Positions 31,374 through 38,740 of a DNA stretch of 39,166 bases are shown piece by piece. Origin of the DNA: Anaerolineae bacterium (GTDB lineage: Bacteria; Chloroflexota; Anaerolineae; B4-G1; SLSP01); assembly GCA_025454475.1 (NCBI GenBank), contig JALOOJ010000030.1:1-39166 (forward strand), given 5' to 3'. The notes below the pieces were generated by a model. The model saw only the letters and a list, made by a program, of their open reading frames with translations. It ran no database searches and had not been told where the DNA came from. A program made the translations under genes and the position numbers. Position 1 is the stretch's first letter, and every line of letters starts with the position of its first letter.

Positions 31374-31766
31374 GTGGCTGATTCCCAGGAACCCCTAAGA
31401 GTCGTCTGCATTGAAGACGAACCGGAGATGATCGAACTCATCAAGCTTATCCTAGGCCGACGTAACTTCGAGTTGATTGGTGCTGTGGGGGGACGCGAGG
31501 GCCTCGCCACCGTACGCGAAGTGAAACCCGACCTCGTGCTGTTGGACTTGATGATGCCCGATATGGACGGGTGGGAGGTCTACCAGCAGATGAAGGCGGA
31601 TGAGGATCTGAACACCATCCCCGTCATTGTAGTCACAGCAAAAGCTCAGAGCATCGATAAGGTCCTGGGACTGCATATCGCCAAGGTCGACGATTATGTC
31701 ACCAAGCCGTTTGGCCCTCAAGAGCTGCTTGCAAGCGTCAGGAAAGTTCTCCAGCTCGATATCTGA
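31374..31766 (+). CDS. Stand-alone response-regulator receiver protein (1)
   Basis: A 130-residue protein consisting only of a receiver domain; the GTG start follows GAGGAGG. The acidic pocket is E14-D15, the phospho-acceptor is Asp58 in LVLLDLMMPDMDGW, the switch Thr is T88, and the conserved Lys is K111 in TKPF. There is no output domain, so it must act by binding another protein, as CheY- or Spo0F-type relays do. No histidine kinase is encoded in the window. A paralogue follows 143 bases downstream. Confidence 0.93.
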   Translation: MADSQEPLRVVCIEDEPEMIELIKLILGRRNFELIGAVGGREGLATVREVKPDLVLLDLMMPDMDGWEVYQQMKADEDLNTIPVIVVTAKAQSIDKVLGLHIAKVDDYVTKPFGPQELLASVRKVLQLDI

Positions 31767-31909
31767 AAAGTCGGCCCTGCGCGCCCAGCGGGCGCTCACC
31801 ACAATACGAAGAGCCGTCGGTGTGCATTGATGATGCGTCGGATAGTGGGTGGGGTCTGATGGGCCTGGTGGTGCGTACGGCGCCCTAAGGTCGCTGAGGA
31901 GTTGCTTCC

Positions 31910-32299
31910 GTGGTAAGAGCCGAGAAACGCCGAATCATCTACGTCGAAGACGACGCCGACATGGTTGATCTGGTACGGATCATGTTGGATCCGACACGCT
32001 TTGATCTCATTGGGGCAGGCGATGGTAGAGCTGGCCTCAGCCAGATGCGTGCGACGCCGCCCGATCTAGTCCTGCTGGACTTGATGTTGCCCGACCTGGG
32101 GGGATGGGCGGTCTACCAGGTGATGAAAGAGGATGCTGACCTGTGTAATATCCCGGTCATCGTGATCACTGCCCAGAACACGCCCATCGATCGTGTTCTG
32201 GGCGAGCACATCGCCAAAGTGCAGGTCTATATCACCAAGCCCTTCACACCCAACGAGCTTCGCACCGCAGTTAACACGGTGCTGAGTTCCCAAGTCTGA
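31910..32299 (+). CDS. Stand-alone response-regulator receiver protein (2)
   Basis: This 129-residue paralogue of the preceding protein keeps the same layout: D14-D15 pocket, Asp57 phosphate acceptor in LVLLDLMLPDLGGW, the Thr of VITAQ, and TKPF. GTG start with GAGGAG eight bases upstream. The two share most of the alpha-1/beta-3 wording (FxLIGA, PDLVLLDLM, NIPVIV), which suggests a local duplication. The loop DDYVTKPF of copy 1 reads QVYITKPF here, so partners may differ. Its cognate kinase is not present. Confidence 0.93.
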   Translation: MVRAEKRRIIYVEDDADMVDLVRIMLDPTRFDLIGAGDGRAGLSQMRATPPDLVLLDLMLPDLGGWAVYQVMKEDADLCNIPVIVITAQNTPIDRVLGEHIAKVQVYITKPFTPNELRTAVNTVLSSQV

Positions 32300-32387
32300 C
32301 CTCTTCGTGCACGGTGTCTGCTCCGCCATCCCGAATCCAAATGTCGTGGGCGTCAACTCACCGACACCGGAGTGGAAAGGAGTATCT

Positions 32388-33221
32388 GTGCCTACCTGTA
32401 GCCTGCTTGCCATCGGCAATGAGCTGCTGAATGGCGAGATCCGTGATCTCAACCTCCATACGCTTAGCCAGAGGTTGACCCGACTCGGGTTTCACGTAGG
32501 CCCGGCCGTCATCACACGCGATATCCCTGAAAGCATCGTCAGTAGCTTGACGTTCCTCCTGGCTGGCGCGCCGGATGTGTTGATCTGCAGCGGTGGACTT
32601 GGCCCAACCGAGGATGACCTGACGCTTCAGGCCCTAACGCGGTACCTTGGCCGTGATCTGGTTCCCAGCGCCGAAGCGCGGCTGCTGGTCGAGGCGCAAT
32701 ACGACCAACTCATGAAAGCGGGCTATCTGGAGCACCGAGGCCCGGAGGCTGCGCGGGACAAGATGGCTTGCCTCCCGGAAGGCTCTCGGCCCTTACCTAA
32801 CCCGGTCGGTACCGCTCCCGGCGTATGCCTGCAGGCGCAGGACACCGTTATCTATGTGCTGCCGGGTGTGCCGGCTGAGCTGGACGCAATCTTCGCGACC
32901 TCGATTGTGCCCGAGCTGAGGCAACGCTATGCCCTCGGCTTCTGGGCTCAGGGCGCGCTCCGCGTCTTTGTGGATGACGAAGCGGAGGTTGCTCTGCCGC
33001 TGACGACGGTCAGCGCGCGACACCCCGATGTCTATCTCAAGTCACTGGCGCAGCCATTCCCTGCGGCGGGCCGCGAAGGCCTGCGGATCATCGCGTCGAT
33101 CAATGCCTCGACGATTATGTTGGCCCGCCAGAAAGTCAATGATGCGCTGGCGGATCTGGGGCTTGCGCTGGATGCCGCAGGTCTGCGGTTCGCCTACGAG
33201 GAAGACGTGCCCGTCCAGTGA
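32388..33221 (+). CDS. CinA N-terminal-type protein (molybdopterin-binding fold, COG1058)
   Basis: A 277-residue protein; GTG 32388 is chosen because AAAGGAG lies 5 bases upstream and the family begins exactly there (SLLAIGNELLNGEIRDLN). The MoCF fold is clear: TRDIPESI, ICSGGLGPTEDDLT, ALTRYLGRDL, PNPVGTAPGVCLQ, VLPGVPAEL. The family includes ADP-ribose/CoA pyrophosphatases and was once called competence-damage inducible. The C-terminal nicotinamide-nucleotide amidase domain of full CinA is absent, as in the many stand-alone versions. Its place with NUDIX and HD enzymes fits a role in nucleotide clean-up. Confidence 0.88.
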   Translation: MPTCSLLAIGNELLNGEIRDLNLHTLSQRLTRLGFHVGPAVITRDIPESIVSSLTFLLAGAPDVLICSGGLGPTEDDLTLQALTRYLGRDLVPSAEARLLVEAQYDQLMKAGYLEHRGPEAARDKMACLPEGSRPLPNPVGTAPGVCLQAQDTVIYVLPGVPAELDAIFATSIVPELRQRYALGFWAQGALRVFVDDEAEVALPLTTVSARHPDVYLKSLAQPFPAAGREGLRIIASINASTIMLARQKVNDALADLGLALDAAGLRFAYEEDVPVQ

Positions 33222-33252
33222 TGGGCCGCGAGGGGTTACTGAGGAGGCCACG

Positions 33253-33744
33253 ATGTCACTCGAGCTACAGACCGTCTCTATCGATAAACCCGAGGCCGCT
33301 AACTTCATCCTTGGGCAATCGCACTTCATCAAGACTGTCGAGGATCTGCACGAGGCGCTGGTCACAGCGGTCCCGGGTATCAAGTTCGGACTGGCGTTCT
33401 GTGAGGCCTCCGGAAAGGCGCTCATCCGTTGGAGCGGCACCGATGAGGCTATGATCGCGTTGGCTATTGCTAATGCGGAGGCATTGAGTGCTGGCCACAG
33501 CTTCATCATCTTCCTGGGTGAGGGGTTCTATCCCGTCAATGTGCTGAATGCAGTCAAGAACGTCCCCGAAGTCGCCGGCGTTTTCTGTGCTACGGCGAAT
33601 GCGGTGGAGGTTATCGTCGCCGAGTCCGAGATGGGGCGCGGTATTCTCGGCGTGATCGATGGTATCAAGTCTCGGGGCGTCGAGGGTGAGGAAGACATCA
33701 CCTGGCGCAAGGGTTTCCTTCGCGCGATTGGGTATAAGCTCTAG
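33253..33744 (+). CDS. Adenosine-specific kinase family protein (DUF355, COG1839)
   Basis: This 163-residue protein matches the family strongly from end to end: ANFILGQSHFIKTVEDLHEALVTAVPG, KFGLAFCEASGKALIR, GHSFIIFLGEGFYPVNVLNAVKNVPEV, FCATANAVEVIVAE, GRGILGVIDG. The ATG follows GAGGAGGCCACG. A longer frame from 33028 overlaps the CinA-type gene and is not family-like before the ATG. The family is reported to bind adenosine and has been annotated as an adenosine-specific kinase; its physiological role is poorly known and it occurs mostly in archaea and thermophilic or anaerobic bacteria. It follows the CinA-type gene by 31 bases, so it is probably in the same transcript. Confidence 0.92.
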   Translation: MSLELQTVSIDKPEAANFILGQSHFIKTVEDLHEALVTAVPGIKFGLAFCEASGKALIRWSGTDEAMIALAIANAEALSAGHSFIIFLGEGFYPVNVLNAVKNVPEVAGVFCATANAVEVIVAESEMGRGILGVIDGIKSRGVEGEEDITWRKGFLRAIGYKL

Positions 33745-33785
33745 GCGCGCTTCCTGGCCCCGCACCTGCGAGAAGGCACCGACCC

Positions 33786-34718
33786 ATGCACTGGATGGAC
33801 CTGGTTGCACGTGATCCGGTGCCCTGGTTACTTGACCCCGGCAATCCTTCCGCGCGTCTTCAGACGCTGAAGCACATCTACCGAAAGCCTGCAGAGCAGC
33901 TCTTCGGGGAGCAGCAGGCGCTGCTTGCCTGGGAGCCTGTGGCGCGGCTTCGGCGCCATTGGGACCCGATGCACTTTTGGGGCCGCGCCGAATCCCCCTA
34001 CTACGGCGGTCCGGTCGGCAACTTCGGCACGCTCTACCTGTTGACACAGATGGGTGTGGCGCGATTCCCGGAGGTTGAGCCGGTCTGCGAGAACCTGTTG
34101 GCCAACGGCAGGCGTGAGGATGGCCACTATGCCCCCCAAGGGGGCGGTGCGGCCCCTTGGCACTGTTATGCCGGGATGGCGCTGCATATCCTCACGCACT
34201 TCGGCTATGGCGACGACCCCCGTGTGGTGTCCGCGTGGCAGGCGCTGGCTGCCACGATGCGGGAGGACCCCGACCACTTGGGCTGTGTGATGGCCGACAG
34301 GGCATGCAGGGCGGGGGCGGTCAAGGCTCTGGCGGCGCTTATCCACTGCAATACGGAATCGCCGGGTGGTGTCGATACGGCGACGATGGGCCTGCTCTGT
34401 GAGTATTTGCTCGCCCACGCGTACGACATCGCGGGAGAGGATGCCGACTGGGCTAAGCCGCGCTTCCCGCGCTTCTATGACACCGACCTGATTGAGCTCT
34501 GCCACGTGCTGGCTCACACCGCATACCGAACGCATCCGACCAGCCAGCGGTTGTTGCGGCACATGCTCGACTTGCAGGATGCCGATGGGCGCTGGCACAA
34601 GGAGAAGGTGACGCCGGCACTAGCCGAGGAACGCATCTTCCAACCCAGTCGCTGGCTCACGTTTGAGGCAGTCCATGCCCTCGTGCTGACCTATGGAGAC
34701 GCGCTCTATGCGCCCTGA
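33786..34718 (+). CDS. Prenyltransferase/squalene-cyclase-like alpha-toroid repeat protein
   Basis: A 310-residue protein made of paired helices, with short motifs such as QDADGRWHKEK, NGRREDGHYAPQ and GNFGTLYLLTQMG that resemble the QW/prenyltransferase repeat of alpha-alpha toroid proteins. No DxDD cyclase motif is seen, so it need not be a terpene cyclase; many relatives are unassigned. The ATG has only a weak SD (GAGAAGG). Its stop overlaps the start of the NUDIX gene by 11 bases, which implies coupled translation. The function is open. Confidence 0.7.
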   Translation: MHWMDLVARDPVPWLLDPGNPSARLQTLKHIYRKPAEQLFGEQQALLAWEPVARLRRHWDPMHFWGRAESPYYGGPVGNFGTLYLLTQMGVARFPEVEPVCENLLANGRREDGHYAPQGGGAAPWHCYAGMALHILTHFGYGDDPRVVSAWQALAATMREDPDHLGCVMADRACRAGAVKALAALIHCNTESPGGVDTATMGLLCEYLLAHAYDIAGEDADWAKPRFPRFYDTDLIELCHVLAHTAYRTHPTSQRLLRHMLDLQDADGRWHKEKVTPALAEERIFQPSRWLTFEAVHALVLTYGDALYAP

Positions 34719-35217
34719 GGATCAGCGCAGCGCCGCAGGCCAGTACACTGTCGTCGCGCGGACGCTCATCTTCCTGACCCGTGGTAGCAAGGTGTTGCTG
34801 CTCAAGGGCGCGCCGACGAAGCGGCTCTGGGCCGGCAAGTACAACGGAATCGGCGGGCATCTGGAGCCCGGTGAGTCCCCCTACGCATCCGCGCTGCGCG
34901 AGCTGGGCGAGGAGACGGGGCTCACCGTCGACGCGTTGGCGCTGCGGGGCCTGGTCCACGTGACGTTGCCGGAGCCTCCCGGCGTTGTGTTGTTCGTCTT
35001 CGTCGGAGAATCCTCTGCGGGCGATCCCGTCGCCTCGGATGAGGGGACGCCCGAATGGGTTGAACAGACCGAACTGGCTGCACTCCCTCTGGTCGACGAT
35101 CTCCCGGCGCTGCTGCCCCGGGTGCTGGTCGGGGACACGATGACGTATGCTCACTACATGGTCACCAACGGTGGGCTCGAGATCCGGTTCGATCCGGGCT
35201 GCTCCGAAGCCGGTTGA
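34708..35217 (+). CDS. NUDIX hydrolase (8-oxo-dGTP diphosphatase-like)
   Basis: A 169-residue protein. I prefer ATG 34708, with GGAGA eight bases upstream, to the ATG at 34693. The NUDIX box GX5EX7REUXEEXGU is complete at residues 50-72 (GGHLEPGE, RELGEETGL). Just before it, LWAGKYNGIGG is typical of MutT/MTH1-like clean-up enzymes. It should hydrolyse a nucleoside diphosphate linked to another group, perhaps oxidised dNTPs. It overlaps the genes on both sides (11 bases upstream, 1 base downstream through ATGA), so the three proteins are probably made in step. Confidence 0.93.
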   Translation: MRPEDQRSAAGQYTVVARTLIFLTRGSKVLLLKGAPTKRLWAGKYNGIGGHLEPGESPYASALRELGEETGLTVDALALRGLVHVTLPEPPGVVLFVFVGESSAGDPVASDEGTPEWVEQTELAALPLVDDLPALLPRVLVGDTMTYAHYMVTNGGLEIRFDPGCSEAG

Positions 35218-36245
35218 TGACCCCAGTCCACTTCATCGATCCAGTCTACGGGGAGGTCAGGTTCACCGAGCCATTGCTCGTCGAGCTGTATGCCTGCGAT
35301 GCTGTGCAGCGCTTGCGTAGTGTCTATCAGGGCGGCATCACGGCCTTCATCAGGTCCGAGCGGCGGACAACGCGCCTCGATCACTCGCGCGGTGTCGCGG
35401 CGCTGTTAAGGCTTCTTGGTGCGGATGTTGTGGAACAAGCTGCCGGGCTCCTGCACGATGTCGCGCACACTGCCTTCTCACACGTGGTCGACTTCGTGTT
35501 TCCGAATCGGGACCACATCTACCATGAGGTGCATCGCGAGCAGGTCATCGAGGCCTCCGACCTTCCGGCTATACTGGCACGGTATGGCCTCGATTGGCGC
35601 CGGGTCACCGATGCGGATGCCTTTCCGCTTCTGGAGCAGCCTCTCCCGTTGCTCTGCGCTGACCGTCTGGACTACTTCCTGCGCGATGCAGTGGTGGACT
35701 TCCATATGTTTGGCGGCGACGATGCTCGACGCCTGTTGTCCCATCTGCGTTCGTGGCAAGGCCAGATCGTTGTCGACGACGTTGCGGCAGCCCGCTGGCT
35801 TGGCGAGCGTTTTATCGAGCTCGATGACAGCTGCTGGTGTTCGGTCCAGGAGGTGGGATGGTACGCGGTGATGGCGCGCGCCCTGCGAGCAGCGTTGGCC
35901 CACGGCATCATCGAGGAACAGGATTTCGCCGGTACGGATGCGGACCTTCTCGGGCGTCTCAGGGACGCCCGAGCCCCTGACATCGATGTTTGGTTGCATC
36001 TCCTGCGGCAGGACGTCGATTTCGTGCGCATCCCTGACAGCCAATCCAGAGAGGACGCCCTCGAGGTACTGCCGAAGGTGCGGACTATCGACCCGCCGAC
36101 TCTGGTCGATGGACGTGTCGTGCTTCTGTCACAGATGGACTCGGACTTCGCGCAACGCCGGCAGGACTACATGTCTCGCAAGGCGGGCCTTTGGCACCTC
36201 AAGATCCTGGCGAACGCGGAGGATCCGGCGTGCCTGACAGCTTGA
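35217..36245 (+). CDS. HD-domain phosphohydrolase (dNTPase/SAMHD1-like)
   Basis: This 342-residue protein starts at ATG 35217 within the stop of the NUDIX gene. The metal-binding HD motif is complete: His56 (RLDHSRGV), His80-Asp81 (GLLHDVAHTAFSH) and Asp149/Asp152 (ADRLDYFLRDA). The opening FIDPVYGEVRFTEPLLVEL and RLRSVYQGG are those of the YdjK/SAMHD1-like group, which removes triphosphate from dNTPs or hydrolyses related nucleotides. With NUDIX and CinA-type neighbours, nucleotide-pool control is the likely job. The substrate is unproven. Confidence 0.9.
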   Translation: MTPVHFIDPVYGEVRFTEPLLVELYACDAVQRLRSVYQGGITAFIRSERRTTRLDHSRGVAALLRLLGADVVEQAAGLLHDVAHTAFSHVVDFVFPNRDHIYHEVHREQVIEASDLPAILARYGLDWRRVTDADAFPLLEQPLPLLCADRLDYFLRDAVVDFHMFGGDDARRLLSHLRSWQGQIVVDDVAAARWLGERFIELDDSCWCSVQEVGWYAVMARALRAALAHGIIEEQDFAGTDADLLGRLRDARAPDIDVWLHLLRQDVDFVRIPDSQSREDALEVLPKVRTIDPPTLVDGRVVLLSQMDSDFAQRRQDYMSRKAGLWHLKILANAEDPACLTA

Positions 36246-36331
36246 CAGGCCGGGCATGCCTCCTATAATCACGGTCGTTGGCGGGTGGCTTGCTCGGCAG
36301 ATCCCTGATACCTTGCTGAAGGAGGAACACC

Positions 36332-36496
36332 ATGCAGAAGTATGAGTGCACTGTGTGTGGGTATGTATACGATCCGGCGGTCGGCGATCCGGACCACGAC
36401 ATCGCCCCGGGAACACCCTTTGAGGATCTCCCCGATGACTGGGAGTGCCCTGATTGCGGCGCAGAGAAGGACTGGTTCGAGCCCTACGTGGAGTAG
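36332..36496 (+). CDS. Rubredoxin
   Basis: A 54-residue protein too short for usual gene-length cut-offs. The ATG follows AAGGAGGAACACC. Two CxxC knuckles, [10 protein letters not shown] and [12 protein letters not shown], bind one Fe, and the intervening [20 protein letters not shown] is classic rubredoxin. It is a small electron carrier, common in anaerobes, serving oxygen or peroxide reduction and other redox enzymes. The next gene encodes a methionine-sulfoxide reductase, so the pair may act in oxidative-damage repair. A terminator stands between them. Confidence 0.97.
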   Translation: MQKYECTVCGYVYDPAVGDPDHDIAPGTPFEDLPDDWECPDCGAEKDWFEPYVE

Positions 36497-36526
36497 GTCC
36501 GGTTCGCTTTAGGTCTGCCTATCGAG

Positions 36527-36563
36527 AGTCCACATCGGATCGTCCCTCCGGTGTGGACTTTTC
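36527..36563 (+). terminator. Rho-independent terminator after rubredoxin
   Basis: AGTCCACATCGG (36527-36538) pairs with CCGGTGTGGACT (36548-36559) with a single T-G wobble and a 9-base loop, and the strand continues TTTT with the stem T (36559-36562). This is a textbook intrinsic terminator, 30 bases past the stop. Confidence 0.9.
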
Positions 36564-36610
36564 CGTGCGCCGGCCCGGAAGCAGCTCACCCGACGACTGT
36601 GGAGATACCC

Positions 36611-37078
36611 ATGCCATTAACAGAGACGTTCAGTCGCCTGCTTCGACAGGTCGAGGCCCTTGTGAGCTCGTCCCGATCGAGGGACGAGGCTCTTCGCAGC
36701 ATCTGCGCGCTTCTTGAGGCGGAGATCCCGCACTATGACTGGGTGGGCTTCTATCTGGTAGACCCCGCCGCGGAGCGCGAGCTTGTGCTCGGACCCTACG
36801 TCGGCGCGCCCACGGAGCACGTGCGCATCCCATTCGGCAAGGGCATCTGTGGGCAGGCCGCCGACACTGCGGCGGTCTTCATCGTTCAGGATGTGTCGCA
36901 GGAGATGAACTACCTGTCCTGCAGCCCCGATGTGCGCTCCGAGATCGTCGTCCCGATCCTTCGGGACGGGGAGGTCCTGGGCGAGCTCGATATCGACTCC
37001 CACGCGCTCGCCCCCTTCAGTGCACAGGATCGCGAGTTTCTGGATGCCGTCTGTGCTTGCGTCGCCGCGATCCTCTGA
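36611..37078 (+). CDS. Free methionine-R-sulfoxide reductase (GAF domain)
   Basis: A 155-residue single GAF domain. ATG 36611 is chosen because GGAG lies 6 bases upstream and earlier in-frame codons are not family-like. Signature stretches HYDWVGFYLVD, LVLGPYVG, RIPFGKGICGQAA, CSPDVRSEIVVPI and GELDIDSHAL are those of fRMsr enzymes (E. coli YebR type), which reduce free Met-R-sulfoxide. The Cys80 and Cys104 positions match the GVCG and IACD cysteines. The third cysteine, ten residues before GICG in the E. coli type, is His70 here, so the recycling disulfide probably runs Cys80-Cys104. Confidence 0.92.
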   Translation: MPLTETFSRLLRQVEALVSSSRSRDEALRSICALLEAEIPHYDWVGFYLVDPAAERELVLGPYVGAPTEHVRIPFGKGICGQAADTAAVFIVQDVSQEMNYLSCSPDVRSEIVVPILRDGEVLGELDIDSHALAPFSAQDREFLDAVCACVAAIL

Positions 37079-37131
37079 GCGTCTGTGCCAGTAGAACCAT
37101 CGACCTATGGCATCTAGTACTCATGGAGATT

Positions 37132-37185
37132 GGTTTGTAGTAACCGCTTCAGCGGTTCCGAGGGCCAAAGCCGCAACTACAAACC
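37132..37185. repeat. Small inverted-repeat element (TIR GGTTTGTAGT)
   Basis: GGTTTGTAGT (37132-37141) and ACTACAAACC (37176-37185) are exact inverted ends of a 54-base unit. Inside lies a second palindrome, AACCGCT-TC-AGCGGTT (37142-37157). It stands 40 bases before the tandem ABC gene, whose ATG has no SD. The wording GTAGTAACCGCTTCAGCGGTT recalls short interspersed palindromes of some filamentous bacteria, an impression that needs a search. Confidence 0.7.
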
Positions 37186-37225
37186 CCAACCACTCACCCA
37201 ACAGCCCACTAGCCTCTCGCAACCC

Positions 37226-38740
37226 ATGATCAGCCTGACCGATGTGACGCTCCACGTCGAAGGACGTGCTTTTGCCGTTCATCTCAACTGGACCCTCCGT
37301 GGAGGCGAGACGTGGGCGATCGTGGGGCCGACGGGGGCAGGGAAGTCGCTGCTGGCCAAGACGATCGCGGGGCTCGTGCCACCTCTCGGCGGATGCATCG
37401 ACTATCATCTGCCGGCGGAATCGGCGATGGGCGGGCAGACCCGCGACCGTGTCGCCTACGTGGCCTTTGACGAACGGCCCGGTGGGGCTGCTCTCTTCCA
37501 TCAGGCGCGATGGCACGCGTCGCTCGATACGCCATTGCCCAGGGTTGCCGATATCCTGACCGCCGACGCGATCTGGCGTCGCAACCCCTATGAGATCTCC
37601 GACCGGCGCTTCCCCGATCCGGCGACCTTCGAGCGCAACAGGGAGCGTGTCATCGCCCAACTCGAGCTCGCGTCGCTCCTGGAACGGCAGCTCCACCAAC
37701 TCTCCGACGGAGAGTGGCGACGCGTCCAGATCGCCCGTGGATTGCTCAAGGCGCCGGCGCTCCTCATCCTGGATGATCCCTTCACGGGGCTGGACCGGCA
37801 CTTCCGCGAGACGCTGCAGCGCCTGATCCCGGCGCTGACACAGCACGGCACTCAGATCCTACTGGTGCTCCCTGACGGACAAGAGCCCCCGAGCGCCGTC
37901 ACGCACGTGCTGGCAATGGACCGCGGCAGGATCGTGGCTCAGGGGGCAAAGGACGCGGTGCTCCTGACGCTCGGCACGGATAGGTCTCCGACACAACCGG
38001 GTGCCCCCGATAGCCGGGGCTTCCTTGGTCCTGCGGCCCCGCCGGTTATCGAGATGCACGACATCCACGTGGTCCACGAGGGCCTCCCCATCCTGGAAGA
38101 CATCACCTGGATTGTGCGCGAGGGCGAGAAATGGGCACTCCTGGGACCGAACGGCGCCGGGAAGTCCACGCTGCTGAGCCTGATCCTTGGCGACCACCCC
38201 CAGGCGTATGCCAATGCCGTCGCGCTGTTCGGGCGTCCTCGGGGCAGCGGCGAGAGTGTCTGGGAGATCAAGCGGCGCATTGGGTGGGTTGCGCCCGAGT
38301 TGCAGCGTTACCATCCGCCACAGAGCAGTGCGTTCGACGTGGTGTGTTCCGGGTTCCACGATACACTGGGGCTCTACCGCCCCGGAACCGCGGAGCAGGA
38401 GGCCATCGCCGGAGAGTGGATGGCGCGCCTGGGCCTCGACGCCGACCGTGCCCGATCCTATCGCAGCCTATCCCGGGGTGAGCAGCGCCTGGCCCTTATC
38501 GCACGTGCGCTGGTGAAGGATCCCGAGCTCCTGATCCTCGACGAGCCCTGCCAGGGCCTCGACCTCGAACACCAACCCCGCGTCCTGGATGCGATCGACG
38601 CTGTCGCTAGCGAGCCGGGGCGCACCATGATCTACGTGACGCATCGGCCCAGCGAGTTCCCACGGTGCCTTACGCACGTACTCGAGTTGCGCGGTGGCAA
38701 GGTCGTGCGACAGGGCACTACGACCTCGCCGGGGACCTGA
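37226..38740 (+). CDS. Tandem ABC ATPase, ModF/PhrA type (3' end altered)
   Basis: This 504-residue protein has two complete ATPase modules and no membrane part. Module 1: Walker A GPTGAGKS (34-41), signature LSDGEWRRVQIARGLL, Walker B LLILDDPFTGLD. Module 2: Walker A GPNGAGKS (307-314), signature LSRGEQRLALIARALV, Walker B LLILDEPCQGLD. The order and TGLD/QGLD wording fit E. coli ModF/PhrA, of unclear role in molybdate metabolism or repair. ATG 37226 begins at family homology; there is no SD, and a longer frame from 37130 would start inside the inverted-repeat element. The last residues TTSPGT are not family-like: they are RHS DNA read in another frame, so the natural end is lost. Confidence 0.9.
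   Translation: MISLTDVTLHVEGRAFAVHLNWTLRGGETWAIVGPTGAGKSLLAKTIAGLVPPLGGCIDYHLPAESAMGGQTRDRVAYVAFDERPGGAALFHQARWHASLDTPLPRVADILTADAIWRRNPYEISDRRFPDPATFERNRERVIAQLELASLLERQLHQLSDGEWRRVQIARGLLKAPALLILDDPFTGLDRHFRETLQRLIPALTQHGTQILLVLPDGQEPPSAVTHVLAMDRGRIVAQGAKDAVLLTLGTDRSPTQPGAPDSRGFLGPAAPPVIEMHDIHVVHEGLPILEDITWIVREGEKWALLGPNGAGKSTLLSLILGDHPQAYANAVALFGRPRGSGESVWEIKRRIGWVAPELQRYHPPQSSAFDVVCSGFHDTLGLYRPGTAEQEAIAGEWMARLGLDADRARSYRSLSRGEQRLALIARALVKDPELLILDEPCQGLDLEHQPRVLDAIDAVASEPGRTMIYVTHRPSEFPRCLTHVLELRGGKVVRQGTTTSPGT

Noticed and set aside
31766-31910. GCGCCC-AGC-GGGCGC hairpin between the two receiver genes, as a terminator
   Set aside because: Only 6 bp with a 3-base loop and no T-run; too common in GC-rich DNA to call.
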